DNA from: DATEDA01 sp963744255
Lineage (GTDB): Bacteria; Pseudomonadota; Gammaproteobacteria; Burkholderiales; SG8-39
Direction: 5' to 3'
Assembly: GCA_963744255.1 (NCBI GenBank)
Contig: CAVUSZ010000020.1
Location: 1 to 64,000, forward strand
DNA length: 64,000 bases
In this document: piece after piece, positions 18,576-26,861 of the stretch
Layout of the letters: every line of letters begins with the position of its first letter
Numbering within the stretch: the first letter of the stretch is position 1
Translations under genes and position numbers: made by a program
Notes under the pieces: generated by a model
The model's input: only the letters and a program-made list of their open reading frames with translations
Databases searched by the model: none
Told to the model about the DNA's origin: nothing

Positions 18576-18587
18576 TGAGCGCCTCCC

Positions 18588-18746
18588 TTACTGGTGCGCG
18601 AGGCCGGTGGCGACGCGCGCGTTCTCGAGCCGCAGGAACGACGCGTAGCCGTCCGCGGCGATCGCGAACCCGTACGATAACCGGCCGCGGAGCCGCACGG
18701 GCTGCGCGGGCTTCAGCCCGGGTTGCGGCCACCGGCTGCCAATCAC
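18588..18746 (-). CDS. possible 52-residue protein upstream of the amidohydrolase
   Basis: From a GTG at 18746 the minus strand reads 'IGSRWPQPGLKPAQPVRLRG' and then 'LSYGFAIAADGYASFLRLEN' up to a TAA at 18588. The pattern looks like a real protein rather than a shadow frame, and the spacing to the next start (12 bp) fits an operon. I do not recognise it; it may be the end of a lost longer gene. Confidence 0.35.
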   Translation of the reverse strand: MIGSRWPQPGLKPAQPVRLRGRLSYGFAIAADGYASFLRLENARVATGLAHQ

Positions 18747-18794
18747 ACGAAACCCGTATTACACTAGCCTCGTGCAATTTACGGACAGCGGGCG

Positions 18795-19037
18795 ATGAAG
18801 AACGTCACCGTCACGCTCGACGAGGAGACCGCCGCTTGGGCCCGGGTGTACGCTGCCCGGCGCAACATGAGCGTCTCGCGTTTCGTGGGAGAACTGCTGC
18901 GAGAGCGCATGAGCGAGTCGCGCGAGTACGAGGAGGCGATGCGGCGTTTCCTCGGCAAACAGCCGGTCAGGCTCAAGGGCGGGCGCGCCCGTTACGCGAC
19001 ACGGGACGAGCTTCCTGACCGCCACCGTCTTCGTTGA
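18795..19037 (+). CDS. VapB-like/CopG-type antitoxin
   Basis: 80 residues. The N-terminus 'MKNVTVTLDEETAAWARVYAARRNMSVSRFVGELLRERM' is a ribbon-helix-helix DNA-binding domain, as in CopG/VapB antitoxins. The tail 'REYEEAMRRFLGKQPVRL' is the usual toxin-binding region. The gene overlaps the first codons of a PIN-domain remnant, the normal vapBC arrangement. Since the toxin is truncated the antitoxin may now be orphaned. Confidence 0.75.
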   Translation: MKNVTVTLDEETAAWARVYAARRNMSVSRFVGELLRERMSESREYEEAMRRFLGKQPVRLKGGRARYATRDELPDRHRLR

Positions 19038-19125
19038 CACGAACGTGTTCCTGTACACCAGGGACGCGGAGGAGCCCGCCAAGCAGCCGCGCGTCGCCGC
19101 GTGGCTCGCTCGCCTTCGGCGGTGA
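19012..19125 (+). pseudogene. truncated VapC-like PIN toxin remnant
   Basis: In the +1 frame of the antitoxin end: 'TVFVDTNVFLYTRDAEEPAK' and 'QPRVAAWLARLRR', then TGA at 19123. 'VFVDTNVFLY' with the catalytic Asp is the start of a PIN domain; a complete VapC has about 130 residues. No ATG or GTG start is visible in this frame. The gene stops 66 bp before the 108-bp tandem repeat, so the rest was probably lost when the repeat or its flank arrived. Confidence 0.65.
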
Positions 19126-19190
19126 CCCGCCACCGCGCTCTCGGCCGGCCGAAGCGTCCAGTGGCACGGCCGTAGCCCTGCAGGGCGCCG

Positions 19191-19453
19191 GGTCGCATCC
19201 CCGCTTCAGCGGGGCCCCTGCTCCGCCCTCTGGCGCCGCCCGCTGCGCCGCGCATCGGGAACGCCACGCGACAGCACGCGGGCGAGGGGCGCCGCCGGGG
19301 TCGCATCCCCGCTTCAGCGGGGCCCCTGCTCCGCCCTCTGGCGCCGCCCGCTGCGCCGCGCATCGGGAACGCCACGCGACAGCACGCGGGCGAGGGGCGC
19401 CGCCGGGGTCGCATCCCCGCTTCAGCGGGGCCCCTGCTCCGCCCTCTGGCGCC
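19191..19453. repeat. 108-bp tandem repeat, about 2.4 copies
   Basis: Copies start at 19191, 19299 and 19407; the first two are complete and look identical, the third stops at about 19453. Each begins GGTCGCATCCCCGCTTCAGC and holds a perfect hairpin CCCCGC-TTCA-GCGGGG (19199-19214, 19307-19322, 19415-19430). The period is 36 codons, so a long open frame runs through on the minus strand. The pdxA stop lies within copy 3. Confidence 0.9.
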
Positions 19454-20402
19454 CCATCGCGCACGCCAGCGCGAACGCATTGCGCATCGCGCCGACGTTC
19501 GCCTTGCCCTGCCCGGCGATGTCGTACGCGGTGCCGTGCGCGGGCGTCGTGATCGGGATCGGGAGGCCGCCCTGCACGGTCACGCCGCGATCGAATCCCA
19601 TCAGCTTCATCGCGATCTGGCCCTGGTCGTGGTACATGGTGACGATCCCGTCGTACGCGCCGTCCTTGGCGCGGACGAAGATCGTGTCGGCGGGGAAGGG
19701 CCCGTCGGCCGGCCAGCCGCGCTGGGCGGCCATGCGGACGCCGGGCTCGATCACCTCGATCTCCTCGCGGCCGAAGTTGCCGCCGTCGCCGCCGTGCGGG
19801 TTGAACGCGCACACCGCGAGCTTCGGCGCGCGCTTGCCCGCGCTCTGCAAACCGCGGTAGAGCAGCCCGATTCCGTCCGCGACCCCGTCGACCGTGAGCA
19901 TTCCGGCGACGTCCTTGAGCGGGACGTGCGAGGTGATCCGCGACGTCCACAGTCCCTCGAGGACGTTGAACTCGACGCACGGCCCGGTCCACGCGAGCAC
20001 CTCCGCGAACCAATGCATCTCGTCCGGGTGGTCCATGCCGCCCGCGCGAAGCGCGCCCTTGTTGAGCGGCGCGAAGCACAGCGCGTCCGCCATGCCGCCG
20101 CGCACGAGCGCGACGCCGGTCATCAGCCCCTCGAGCATGAACGCCCCATTGTCGCGCGTCGCCTGCCCGACCGGGAACGCGGGCGCATCCAGGCCGCGCC
20201 ACTCCACGAGCTGCGGATTGCTGCCGTCCGCGGCCTCGTAGCGCGCACCTGCCGTGCGCATGCCGGCCTCGATGCTCGCTCGACTGGCAATCAGCAGTAC
20301 GTCGGCGTCGCGAGTCGTGTCGGGCTCGGCGAGAAGGCGCGCGACGATCTCCGGCCCGACGCCGGCCGGATCGCCGATGAAGAGTGCGATGCGCGGTTTC
20401 AT
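19422..20402 (-). CDS. pdxA: PdxA-family 4-phosphohydroxy-threonine dehydrogenase-like protein
   Basis: 326 residues. PdxA oxidises 4-phosphooxy-threonine in pyridoxal phosphate synthesis; PdxA2-type homologues act in other pathways. Motifs: 'ALFIGDPAGVGPEIV', 'PLNKGALRAGGMDHPDEM', 'TSHVPLKDV' (metal His), 'NPHGGDGGNFGREE', 'MYHDQGQIAMKLMGF' (metal His), 'TTPAHGTAYDIAGQGKAN' (metal His). The last ten residues ('GRQRAEQGPR') come from the 108-bp repeat, so the native C-terminus was replaced. The start overlaps the stop of the TctC gene by 4 nt (ATGA), which suggests coupling. The TctC partner hints at a catabolic PdxA2-like role rather than vitamin B6 synthesis. Confidence 0.85.
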   Translation of the reverse strand: MKPRIALFIGDPAGVGPEIVARLLAEPDTTRDADVLLIASRASIEAGMRTAGARYEAADGSNPQLVEWRGLDAPAFPVGQATRDNGAFMLEGLMTGVALVRGGMADALCFAPLNKGALRAGGMDHPDEMHWFAEVLAWTGPCVEFNVLEGLWTSRITSHVPLKDVAGMLTVDGVADGIGLLYRGLQSAGKRAPKLAVCAFNPHGGDGGNFGREEIEVIEPGVRMAAQRGWPADGPFPADTIFVRAKDGAYDGIVTMYHDQGQIAMKLMGFDRGVTVQGGLPIPITTPAHGTAYDIAGQGKANVGAMRNAFALACAMGRQRAEQGPR

Positions 20403-21367
20403 TGCTGGATCTTGATGTTCGCGGCGCGGATGAGCGCGCCGAAGCGTTCGAACTCGGCCTTGTTCATCGCGCCGAGCTGCGCGGGCGTCATGTTGCCCGG
20501 CTCGCCGGCGAGCGCCTCGAGACGCTTCTGCACGTCGGGCAGCTTGAGGATCTTCATGGTCTCGGCGTGCAGGCGGTCGACGACCGGTTGCGGCGTGCCG
20601 GCGGTGACGAAGAGGCCGTACCAGGTGCTCATCTCGACGTTCGTCACGCCCGACTCGGCGAGCGTCGGAACCTCCGGCAGCTGCGGCGAGCGTTTGGCGG
20701 TCATCACCGCGAGCGGCCGGGCCTTGCCGCCCTTGATGTGACCCATCGCCGACGAGGTGGTGTCGAAGTTGAGCTGGATCTGCCCGCCGACGAGGTCGGC
20801 GAGCGCCTGGCTGGAGCCCTTGTACGGCACGTGCACCATCTTCAGCCCAAGCTCGTACGCGAACGCCTCGCCCGCGAGGTGCTGCGTGCTGCCGGTGCCG
20901 GAGGAGCCGTACGAGTACTTGTCCGGGTTTGCCTTGATGAGCGCAATGAGCTCCTTGACGTTCTTCGCCGGCACGTCGGTGTTGATCACGAGCACGTTCG
21001 GCACGACGACGACGAGCGCGACCGGCGCGATGTCCTTGAGCGGGTCGTACGGGAGCTTGAGCAGGTGGGGTGCGATCGACTGGGCGGTGTTGGTCGCGAC
21101 CACCATCGTGTAGCCGTCGGGCGGCGCTTTGGCGACGATGTCGGTCGCGATCGTGTTCGACGCGCCGGGTCGATTCTCGACGATGAACGGCTGGCCGAAG
21201 ATCGCCTGGTACTTCTCGGCGAGCATGCGGGCGATGATGTCGGTGCCGCCGCCGGGCGAAGCGCCGACCATGATCCGCACCGGCTTGGTCGGCCAGGTCT
21301 GGGCGAGGGCGGCCGTCGAGACGGCGGCAAGCGCGAGGCCGGCCGCGAAGCGGGTGAAGCTGGACAT
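20399..21367 (-). CDS. TctC-type tripartite tricarboxylate transporter substrate-binding protein
   Basis: 322 residues. Signal peptide 'MSSFTRFAAGLALAAVSTAALA'; the mature start 'QTWPTKPVRIMVGASPGGGTD' is the classic TctC/Bug opening, followed by 'FIVENRPGASNTIATDIVAKAPPDGYT' and 'MVHVPYKGSSQALADLVGGQIQL'. It binds a carboxylate-type solute in the periplasm. No TctA/TctB membrane genes are nearby, which is usual for the many orphan Bug proteins of Burkholderiales. It is coupled to pdxA by an ATGA overlap. Confidence 0.92.
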   Translation of the reverse strand: MSSFTRFAAGLALAAVSTAALAQTWPTKPVRIMVGASPGGGTDIIARMLAEKYQAIFGQPFIVENRPGASNTIATDIVAKAPPDGYTMVVATNTAQSIAPHLLKLPYDPLKDIAPVALVVVVPNVLVINTDVPAKNVKELIALIKANPDKYSYGSSGTGSTQHLAGEAFAYELGLKMVHVPYKGSSQALADLVGGQIQLNFDTTSSAMGHIKGGKARPLAVMTAKRSPQLPEVPTLAESGVTNVEMSTWYGLFVTAGTPQPVVDRLHAETMKILKLPDVQKRLEALAGEPGNMTPAQLGAMNKAEFERFGALIRAANIKIQQ

Positions 21368-21505
21368 GGCAGTCAGGCTCCTTCGGGGCAGGCCGAGGAG
21401 GGTGCCACACGAGGCCCCCGGCGGTCCAGCGCGGCCCGGGCACGATGCTTCCACGAAGCTTCCCCAATTGCGGTTTAGGCTTCCAGCCTGGAGGACATCG
21501 CCGCG

Positions 21506-22960
21506 ATGACAGCATCATCCCCGACCGCGTCGGGGTTCGGCCGGCTGCGGGTCAAGCTCTTCCTCGCGATCGCGGGCGCCAACGCGCTGCTTGCGGCGGT
21601 CGCGTATCTCGTTTTCAGCGCGAGCTTCGACCGCGGGCTGGCCGAGACCCTCGGCCGCGGCGACCAGGTCCGCCTCGACGCGTTCGTCGTCGCGCTCGCC
21701 GATGCGTACGGCCGCGAGCGCGGTTGGGGGTGGCTCGCCAACGACCGCGACCGCTGGACCGACCTCTCGCGCGAGGCGCTCGGCCTGCCGCGGCGGCCGT
21801 CCGGCGAAGGTGCGCCGCAGCCGGCCGGCACGCAGCAGCCCACCGGCACGCCGCGTGAACTGCCCCTGACGGTGAGCTCGCGGCTCTTGCTCTTCGACGC
21901 GGACCGCAAGCTTCTCGCCGGCCCGCCCGAACTCGCGGAGCGCGCGGAGCTGAGGCCGGTCGTCCGGGATGGCGCCGTGGTGGGCTACCTCGGCGCCGTG
22001 CCGCGGCGGGAACGGATCGAGTCGCTCGAGCGCGTGGTGGCGGAGCAGCAGCGTTGGCAGTTCGCGGCGGTCGCGCTCGGCATGCTCGGCGCGTCGCTCG
22101 TCCTCGGCGCCGGGCTCGCGCACTGGCTCACGCGCCGCGTGCGCGCCATCGCGCGCGGCGCCGAGGCGCTGATGCGCGGCGACTACGCGGTGCGGGTGCC
22201 GGATACGGGCGGGGACGAGCTCGCGCATCTCGCGCGCGACTTCAACGCGCTCGCGGCGACGCTCGCCGCCACGCGGCGGGCGCGCAGCCAGTGGATCGCG
22301 GACATCGCGCACGAGCTGCGCACGCCGCTCGCGGTGCTGCGCGGAGAGATCGAGGCGCTGCAGGACGGCGTGCGGCCGCTCGGGCCCGCGAGCCTCGGCT
22401 CCCTCGCGCAGGAGGTCGGTCACCTCGGCCGGCTGGTCGATGACCTCCACACGTTGTCGCTGGCCGACGTGGGCGCGCTCAGCTACCACAAGGAGCCGAT
22501 GGATCTGGCCGAGCTCGCCGACGAGGCGATCGCGGTGCAGCGGCGCGCGCTCGAGGAGCGGGGGCTCGCCGTGGAGCTCGCGCTCGAGCGCGGGGCGACG
22601 GTGCTCGCCGACGAGACGCGCCTCGCCCAGGTGCTCGGCAACCTGATGCAGAACACGCTGCGCTACACCGATGCGCCGGGAAAGGTCGCGGTCGCGGTGC
22701 GGCGCGAGGGCGGGCGGATCGTGCTCGAGTGGCAGGACTCGAGCCCGGGCGTGCCGGAAGCGGACCTGCCGCGGCTCACCGAGCGCCTCTTCCGCGTCGA
22801 CGCCTCGCGCAGCCGGGCGGGCGGCGGGTCGGGTCTGGGGCTCGCGATCGTGAAGGCGATCGTCGAAGCGCACGGCGGCACGCTGGTCGCGCGCGCGAGC
22901 CGCCTGGGTGGCCTCGCGCTCGAGGTCGCGCTGCCCGCGGCGCGGGAGGCCCATGGCTGA
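21506..22960 (+). CDS. BaeS-like sensor histidine kinase
   Basis: 484 residues. TM1 at about 14-35 ('LFLAIAGANALLAAVAYLVF'), a periplasmic region to about 185, TM2 at about 190-208, HAMP ('RRVRAIARGAEALMRGDYAVRVPDTGGDEL'), DHp H-box 'WIADIAHELRTPLAVLRGE', N box 'QVLGNLMQNTLRYTD', and the G box 'SGLGLAIVKAIVEAHGG'. It phosphorylates the response regulator encoded next, which overlaps its stop by 8 nt. The likely signal is envelope stress or a toxic compound, by analogy to BaeS. The start follows a CTGGAGGA box. It is divergent from the TctC gene. Confidence 0.9.
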   Translation: MTASSPTASGFGRLRVKLFLAIAGANALLAAVAYLVFSASFDRGLAETLGRGDQVRLDAFVVALADAYGRERGWGWLANDRDRWTDLSREALGLPRRPSGEGAPQPAGTQQPTGTPRELPLTVSSRLLLFDADRKLLAGPPELAERAELRPVVRDGAVVGYLGAVPRRERIESLERVVAEQQRWQFAAVALGMLGASLVLGAGLAHWLTRRVRAIARGAEALMRGDYAVRVPDTGGDELAHLARDFNALAATLAATRRARSQWIADIAHELRTPLAVLRGEIEALQDGVRPLGPASLGSLAQEVGHLGRLVDDLHTLSLADVGALSYHKEPMDLAELADEAIAVQRRALEERGLAVELALERGATVLADETRLAQVLGNLMQNTLRYTDAPGKVAVAVRREGGRIVLEWQDSSPGVPEADLPRLTERLFRVDASRSRAGGGSGLGLAIVKAIVEAHGGTLVARASRLGGLALEVALPAAREAHG

Positions 22961-23621
22961 CCGGATCCTGATCGTCGAGGACGAGCCGAAGCTCGCCGAG
23001 CTGCTGCGCGACTATCTCGTGCGGGAGGGTTACGAGGCGACCGTCCTCGATCGCGGCGACGCCGTCGAGCCGTGGGTGCGCGCGAACTCGGTCGACCTGG
23101 TGCTGCTCGACCTGATGCTTCCGGGCAAGGGCGGGCTCGACGTGTGCAAGGGCCTGCGCACGTTCTCCGACGCCGCGATCGTGATGGTGACGGCGCGGGT
23201 GGAAGAGATCGACCGGCTGCTCGGCCTGGAGCTCGGCGCCGACGACTACATCTGCAAGCCGTTCAGTCCGCGCGAGGTGGTGGCGCGGGTGAAGGCGGTG
23301 CTGCGGCGGGCGAAGCGGCGGCAGGCGCCGGCGGAGACGCCGGTCGCGCTCGACGAAGCGGGCCTGCGGGCGCGCATCGACGGCCGCGACCTCGACCTGA
23401 CCGCGGTCGAGTTCCAGCTCCTCAAGACGCTGGTCGCGCAGCCGGGGCGGATCTTCTCGCGCGACCAGTTGATCGACGCGATGTACCGCGATGCGCGCAT
23501 CGTCTCCGACCGCACGGTCGACAGCCACGTGAAGAAGCTCCGGAAGAAGATCGCCGACGTGCTGCCCGAGCGCGAGATCGTGCACTCGGTGTACGGCGTC
23601 GGGTACAAGTACGAGTGGTAG
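22953..23621 (+). CDS. OmpR/BaeR-type response regulator
   Basis: 222 residues. The receiver domain has 'ILIVEDEPKLAELLRDYL' (acidic pocket), 'VDLVLLDLMLPGKGG' (phospho-Asp), 'VMVTARVEEIDRLLGLELGADDYICKPFSPREVV' (Thr and Lys). The C-terminal winged helix has 'LDLTAVEFQLLKTLVAQPGRIFSRDQLID', 'DRTVDSHVKKLRKK' and 'VYGVGYKYEW'. The ATG at 22953 overlaps the kinase stop, so the two are translationally coupled. No target promoters can be named. Confidence 0.92.
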   Translation: MADRILIVEDEPKLAELLRDYLVREGYEATVLDRGDAVEPWVRANSVDLVLLDLMLPGKGGLDVCKGLRTFSDAAIVMVTARVEEIDRLLGLELGADDYICKPFSPREVVARVKAVLRRAKRRQAPAETPVALDEAGLRARIDGRDLDLTAVEFQLLKTLVAQPGRIFSRDQLIDAMYRDARIVSDRTVDSHVKKLRKKIADVLPEREIVHSVYGVGYKYEW

Positions 23622-23821
23622 GCGGCGTCACCGTCGCCGGCGCGCCGCCGCTCGGCCGCGCAGCAACTGCTTCAGTCGCCAGGGCCGTCTGCACCCGGTC
23701 GAGGCGCGACCCGGCAACGTCCTGAACGAACGCCTCCCACGCATCGGGGTCGCGCATCGCCACGCGCTCATCGGGGAGCCGTCCATTTGCCGCCACGAAG
23801 ACGAGGCAGGCGGCGAGCCGG

Positions 23822-26779
23822 CTACCGCCCGCCGACGTAAGCCGCGACATCCACCGCGTCGATCTGCTCCGGCGCGAGGAAGCGCTCGGCGTACTCGCGG
23901 TACACGCCCGAGGTGAGGAAGAGCTCGAAGAGCTCCGGGTCGACATGCTGGTCTTTCCGCATGAACCCCATGATCTTGATCGCTTCCGACAACGTCTTCG
24001 CCTTCTTGTACGGCCGGTCACCCGCCGTCAGCGCCTCGAAGATGTCGGCGATCGCCATCATGCGCGCGACCGGGCTCATCTCGTCGCGCTTCAGCCGCTT
24101 CGGATAGCCGGTGCCGTCCATTTTCTCGTGGTGGCCGCCGGCGATCTCCGGCACGTTGCGCAGGTGCCGCGGGAAGGGCAGCGCCGAGAGCATGATGATG
24201 GTCTGGATCATGTGCTCGTTGATCTTGTAGCGCTCCTCCTCCGACAGCGTGCCGCGCACTACCGAGAGGTTGTAGAGCTCGCCGCGGTTGTAGAGGAGCT
24301 CCGGGGTCGTCACCCGGAACCCCCAGCGGTTGCCCGCGTCCATGCGGTCCGCAGGCCGCCGCTCGATCAGGTGCTCGGGCTTGTCGGCAAGGAGCGGCTC
24401 GACCGCCGGCAGCGGCGCCGGCGGCGAGCGCTCCTTCCGCCTCCGCTCCTCGTGCGCGATGCCGATACGGTCGTCGAGCGTGCGTGTCCAAGTGCGCGCG
24501 GCGATGGCCTTCAGCCGCGCCACGCGCTCCGGCGCCATGAACTCGCCGCCCTCGTTGCACTCCGCGACGAACGCAAAGTCGGCGTCGAGCTCGCGCCACT
24601 CCGCCTCGAGCATCGCGCGCAGGCTGGCGCGGTCGCCGCCTTCCGCGACCCGCCGCCAGTAGGCGATCTCGGCGTCGCGCTTCAGCACCTCGAAGCGCGT
24701 CCGCACCTCGTGGATGCGGTCACAGATGGTCTCCAGCTTGGTCGCCTTGTCGACGACGTACTCGGGCGTCGTGACCTTGCCGCAGTCGTGCAGCCACGCG
24801 CCGAGGTGGACGGCCTCCCACTCCTCGTCGGAGAGGTCGAAGTCCTTGTACGGTCCCGCGCTCGCCGCGCAGGCCGCGCGCGCGAGCATCTTCGTCAGCT
24901 CGGGCACGCGGGCGCAGTGGCCGCCGGTGTAGGGGCTCTTCGCGTCGATCGCGGCGGCGATCAGCCGGATGAACGCCTCGAACAGCGCCTTCTGGGCCTG
25001 GACGAGCCGCTTCGTTTCGAGCGACACCGCCGATGCGCCCGCGAGCGCGCCGACGAAGTCGACCAGCGCCGGCTCGACGCCGGCGCGCTCGGGGCACGCG
25101 ATCGCGACGAGCCCGAGGAGCTCGCGCCGGCGGTTCGCGAGCGGCGCGATCACGAGCGTCGCACGCTCGTCGCCGAGCAACGCGCGGAAGTCGGCCGCGG
25201 CGGCATCGTTAGCCTGCACGGCCAGCGCGCGTGCCTTGCCCGCAGCGACGGCATCGCGCACGGGATGCTGTCTCGGCGTGTGCGTGAGATCGATGGCCGC
25301 CACGGCCGTCGCCTGCGGATCCTCGCCTGCGATCCGGACCACGGCTGGGGTCAGCAGCCCGCCGTTGTCGGACGCCAGGTAAAGCACGCCGGCACGCGCG
25401 CCCGCCGCCGCGATCGTCTCGTCGAGGAGGCGCGGCATCAGGCGGTCGAGGTCCGGCTCGGCCGCGACCGCTGCGCTGATGTCGAGGAAGCGGCGGATGG
25501 TGCGCTTCATCTCGTCCATCGTTCCGGCGAGCTCGTCGACTTCCCGCACGACGGAAGCGACCTGCACCGGCCGCGAGAACTCGAAGCGCCGGATCGCGTT
25601 CGCCTCGTCGGCGAGGGCCCGGATCGGGCGCGCGATGGCGCGCGCGGCGAGGAGGGCGAGCGCGAGCGCCACAACGAGCACGAGGGCGGTGGTGGCCGCG
25701 GAGTCGCGCGCGATTGCACGTGCTTCGGTGAGCAGCTCGTCGAGCGGTACGGCGAACACGAGCCGGGGCGGATCCGCGACGCCCTTGAGCGGAATCGGCG
25801 CGATCAGCGTGCGCCACGTGCGCCCGCCAACGTCGAGGTCCGCCGTCTGCGGCTCGTGCGCGCCCGCGAGCCGGCCGGCGAGCGCCGCGAGCACCGGCGC
25901 GCCGAGCTCGGCGAGCAGGACTTGCGACGGCGCTTCGCCGGGCGCGCCGGGGCGGAGCACGCGTCCGGCGTCGGGATAGCCGATCGCCCGCCCGGCGGGA
26001 TTGGCGAGCGCGATCTCGGTCCCGGGGGTGATCCGCTGGCGCGCGAGGGCGTCCGAGATCTCCCGCAGCGTGATGTCCGCCCCGACGACCGCCTTCGACC
26101 CTGCAGCACCGCGCGCGAGCGTTACGCCGACGTCTTGAGTCGTGAAGAAGACGTACGGCGCAGTCTTGATCTGGCCGGTCGCAGCTGCCGCCGCGCGGTA
26201 CCAGGGCCGCTCGCGCGGATCGAACGCGGCGTACTCGGGCCGGTCCTCGGTCGCAACTCTCTCGAGCCCCGGGGCGAGCCAGACGAAGGCGCTCGCGTCG
26301 CCGACGCTCGCGCGGCGCTCGATGCTCTGCAGGAGATAGGCGGCGCGGTCCGGCGCGCCGAGCTGCCTGCGCGCCGCCGCCGCATCGGGCAGGCGCCGCA
26401 TGAGAAAGAAGTCCCCGTTCGCGTAGCCGGCGTAGATCGCGGAGATGTGCGGCGAGACCGCGAACCCCTCGCGCAGCAGCGCGAGCGTATCGAGGCGCTC
26501 GGCGAGGGTCCCGGCCGTGCCGATCCGCGTCTGCGCCAGCACTTCGATCAGCGCCTCGCCCGGCGTCACGATCCGCTGCACCTCGTGCGCGGTCTCGCGC
26601 GCGACCCGGTCGAACAGATCGTCGGCCGCGCGGGTGAGCATCGCCGCGCTGCGCTGGTAGGCGAGACCGCCGATCGCCAGCCCGGCGGCGAGCAACAGCG
26701 CGACGAAAAGGGTGGCGATGTGGACGGCGAGCGGATACCGCCGGCGTGAACTGGCGGCAGCGGTAGCGGCCTGGCCCAT
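23822..26779 (-). CDS. membrane HD-GYP phosphodiesterase with Cache, HAMP and GAF domains
   Basis: 985 residues. TM1 at about 21-42 and TM2 at about 355-375 bracket a periplasmic Cache-like sensor ('RERPWYRAAAATGQIKTAPYVF'-like segment). A HAMP region ('RPIRALADEANAIRRFEFSRPV'), a GAF-like domain (about 450-600) and the HD-GYP domain follow: 'YTGGHCARVPEL', 'LGAWLHDCGKVTTPEYVVDKATKLE', and 'HHEKMDGTGYP'. HD-GYP enzymes break down cyclic di-GMP. The HD and GYP motifs are separated by well over 200 residues instead of the usual 60 or so. I chose the ATG at 26779, with AGGAGCG just upstream; an upstream ATG at 26863 overlaps the neighbouring promoter. Confidence 0.9.
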   Translation of the reverse strand: MGQAATAAASSRRRYPLAVHIATLFVALLLAAGLAIGGLAYQRSAAMLTRAADDLFDRVARETAHEVQRIVTPGEALIEVLAQTRIGTAGTLAERLDTLALLREGFAVSPHISAIYAGYANGDFFLMRRLPDAAAARRQLGAPDRAAYLLQSIERRASVGDASAFVWLAPGLERVATEDRPEYAAFDPRERPWYRAAAAATGQIKTAPYVFFTTQDVGVTLARGAAGSKAVVGADITLREISDALARQRITPGTEIALANPAGRAIGYPDAGRVLRPGAPGEAPSQVLLAELGAPVLAALAGRLAGAHEPQTADLDVGGRTWRTLIAPIPLKGVADPPRLVFAVPLDELLTEARAIARDSAATTALVLVVALALALLAARAIARPIRALADEANAIRRFEFSRPVQVASVVREVDELAGTMDEMKRTIRRFLDISAAVAAEPDLDRLMPRLLDETIAAAGARAGVLYLASDNGGLLTPAVVRIAGEDPQATAVAAIDLTHTPRQHPVRDAVAAGKARALAVQANDAAAADFRALLGDERATLVIAPLANRRRELLGLVAIACPERAGVEPALVDFVGALAGASAVSLETKRLVQAQKALFEAFIRLIAAAIDAKSPYTGGHCARVPELTKMLARAACAASAGPYKDFDLSDEEWEAVHLGAWLHDCGKVTTPEYVVDKATKLETICDRIHEVRTRFEVLKRDAEIAYWRRVAEGGDRASLRAMLEAEWRELDADFAFVAECNEGGEFMAPERVARLKAIAARTWTRTLDDRIGIAHEERRRKERSPPAPLPAVEPLLADKPEHLIERRPADRMDAGNRWGFRVTTPELLYNRGELYNLSVVRGTLSEEERYKINEHMIQTIIMLSALPFPRHLRNVPEIAGGHHEKMDGTGYPKRLKRDEMSPVARMMAIADIFEALTAGDRPYKKAKTLSEAIKIMGFMRKDQHVDPELFELFLTSGVYREYAERFLAPEQIDAVDVAAYVGGR

Positions 26780-26861
26780 GGGGCGCTCCTGGATGCGAAA
26801 GCCGGTCCGAGTGTAGCGGTTCGCCGTTGTATGCTCCCGTTCTCGACCGAGGAGCGCGCTC

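Noticed and set aside
19191..19453. Possible CRISPR array
   Set aside because: The 108-bp units are directly adjacent with no variable spacers, and no cas genes are present.
18973..20202. Longer alternative minus-strand frame with 36-residue repeats
   Set aside because: It is open only because the 108-bp repeat is a whole number of codons; upstream it is a shadow of pdxA.
23622..23821. Small minus-strand gene reading 'RLPDERVAMRDPDAWEAFVQ'
   Set aside because: The stretch looks partly protein-like but it has no clear end before running antisense into the response regulator gene, and no ribosome site. I could not support it.
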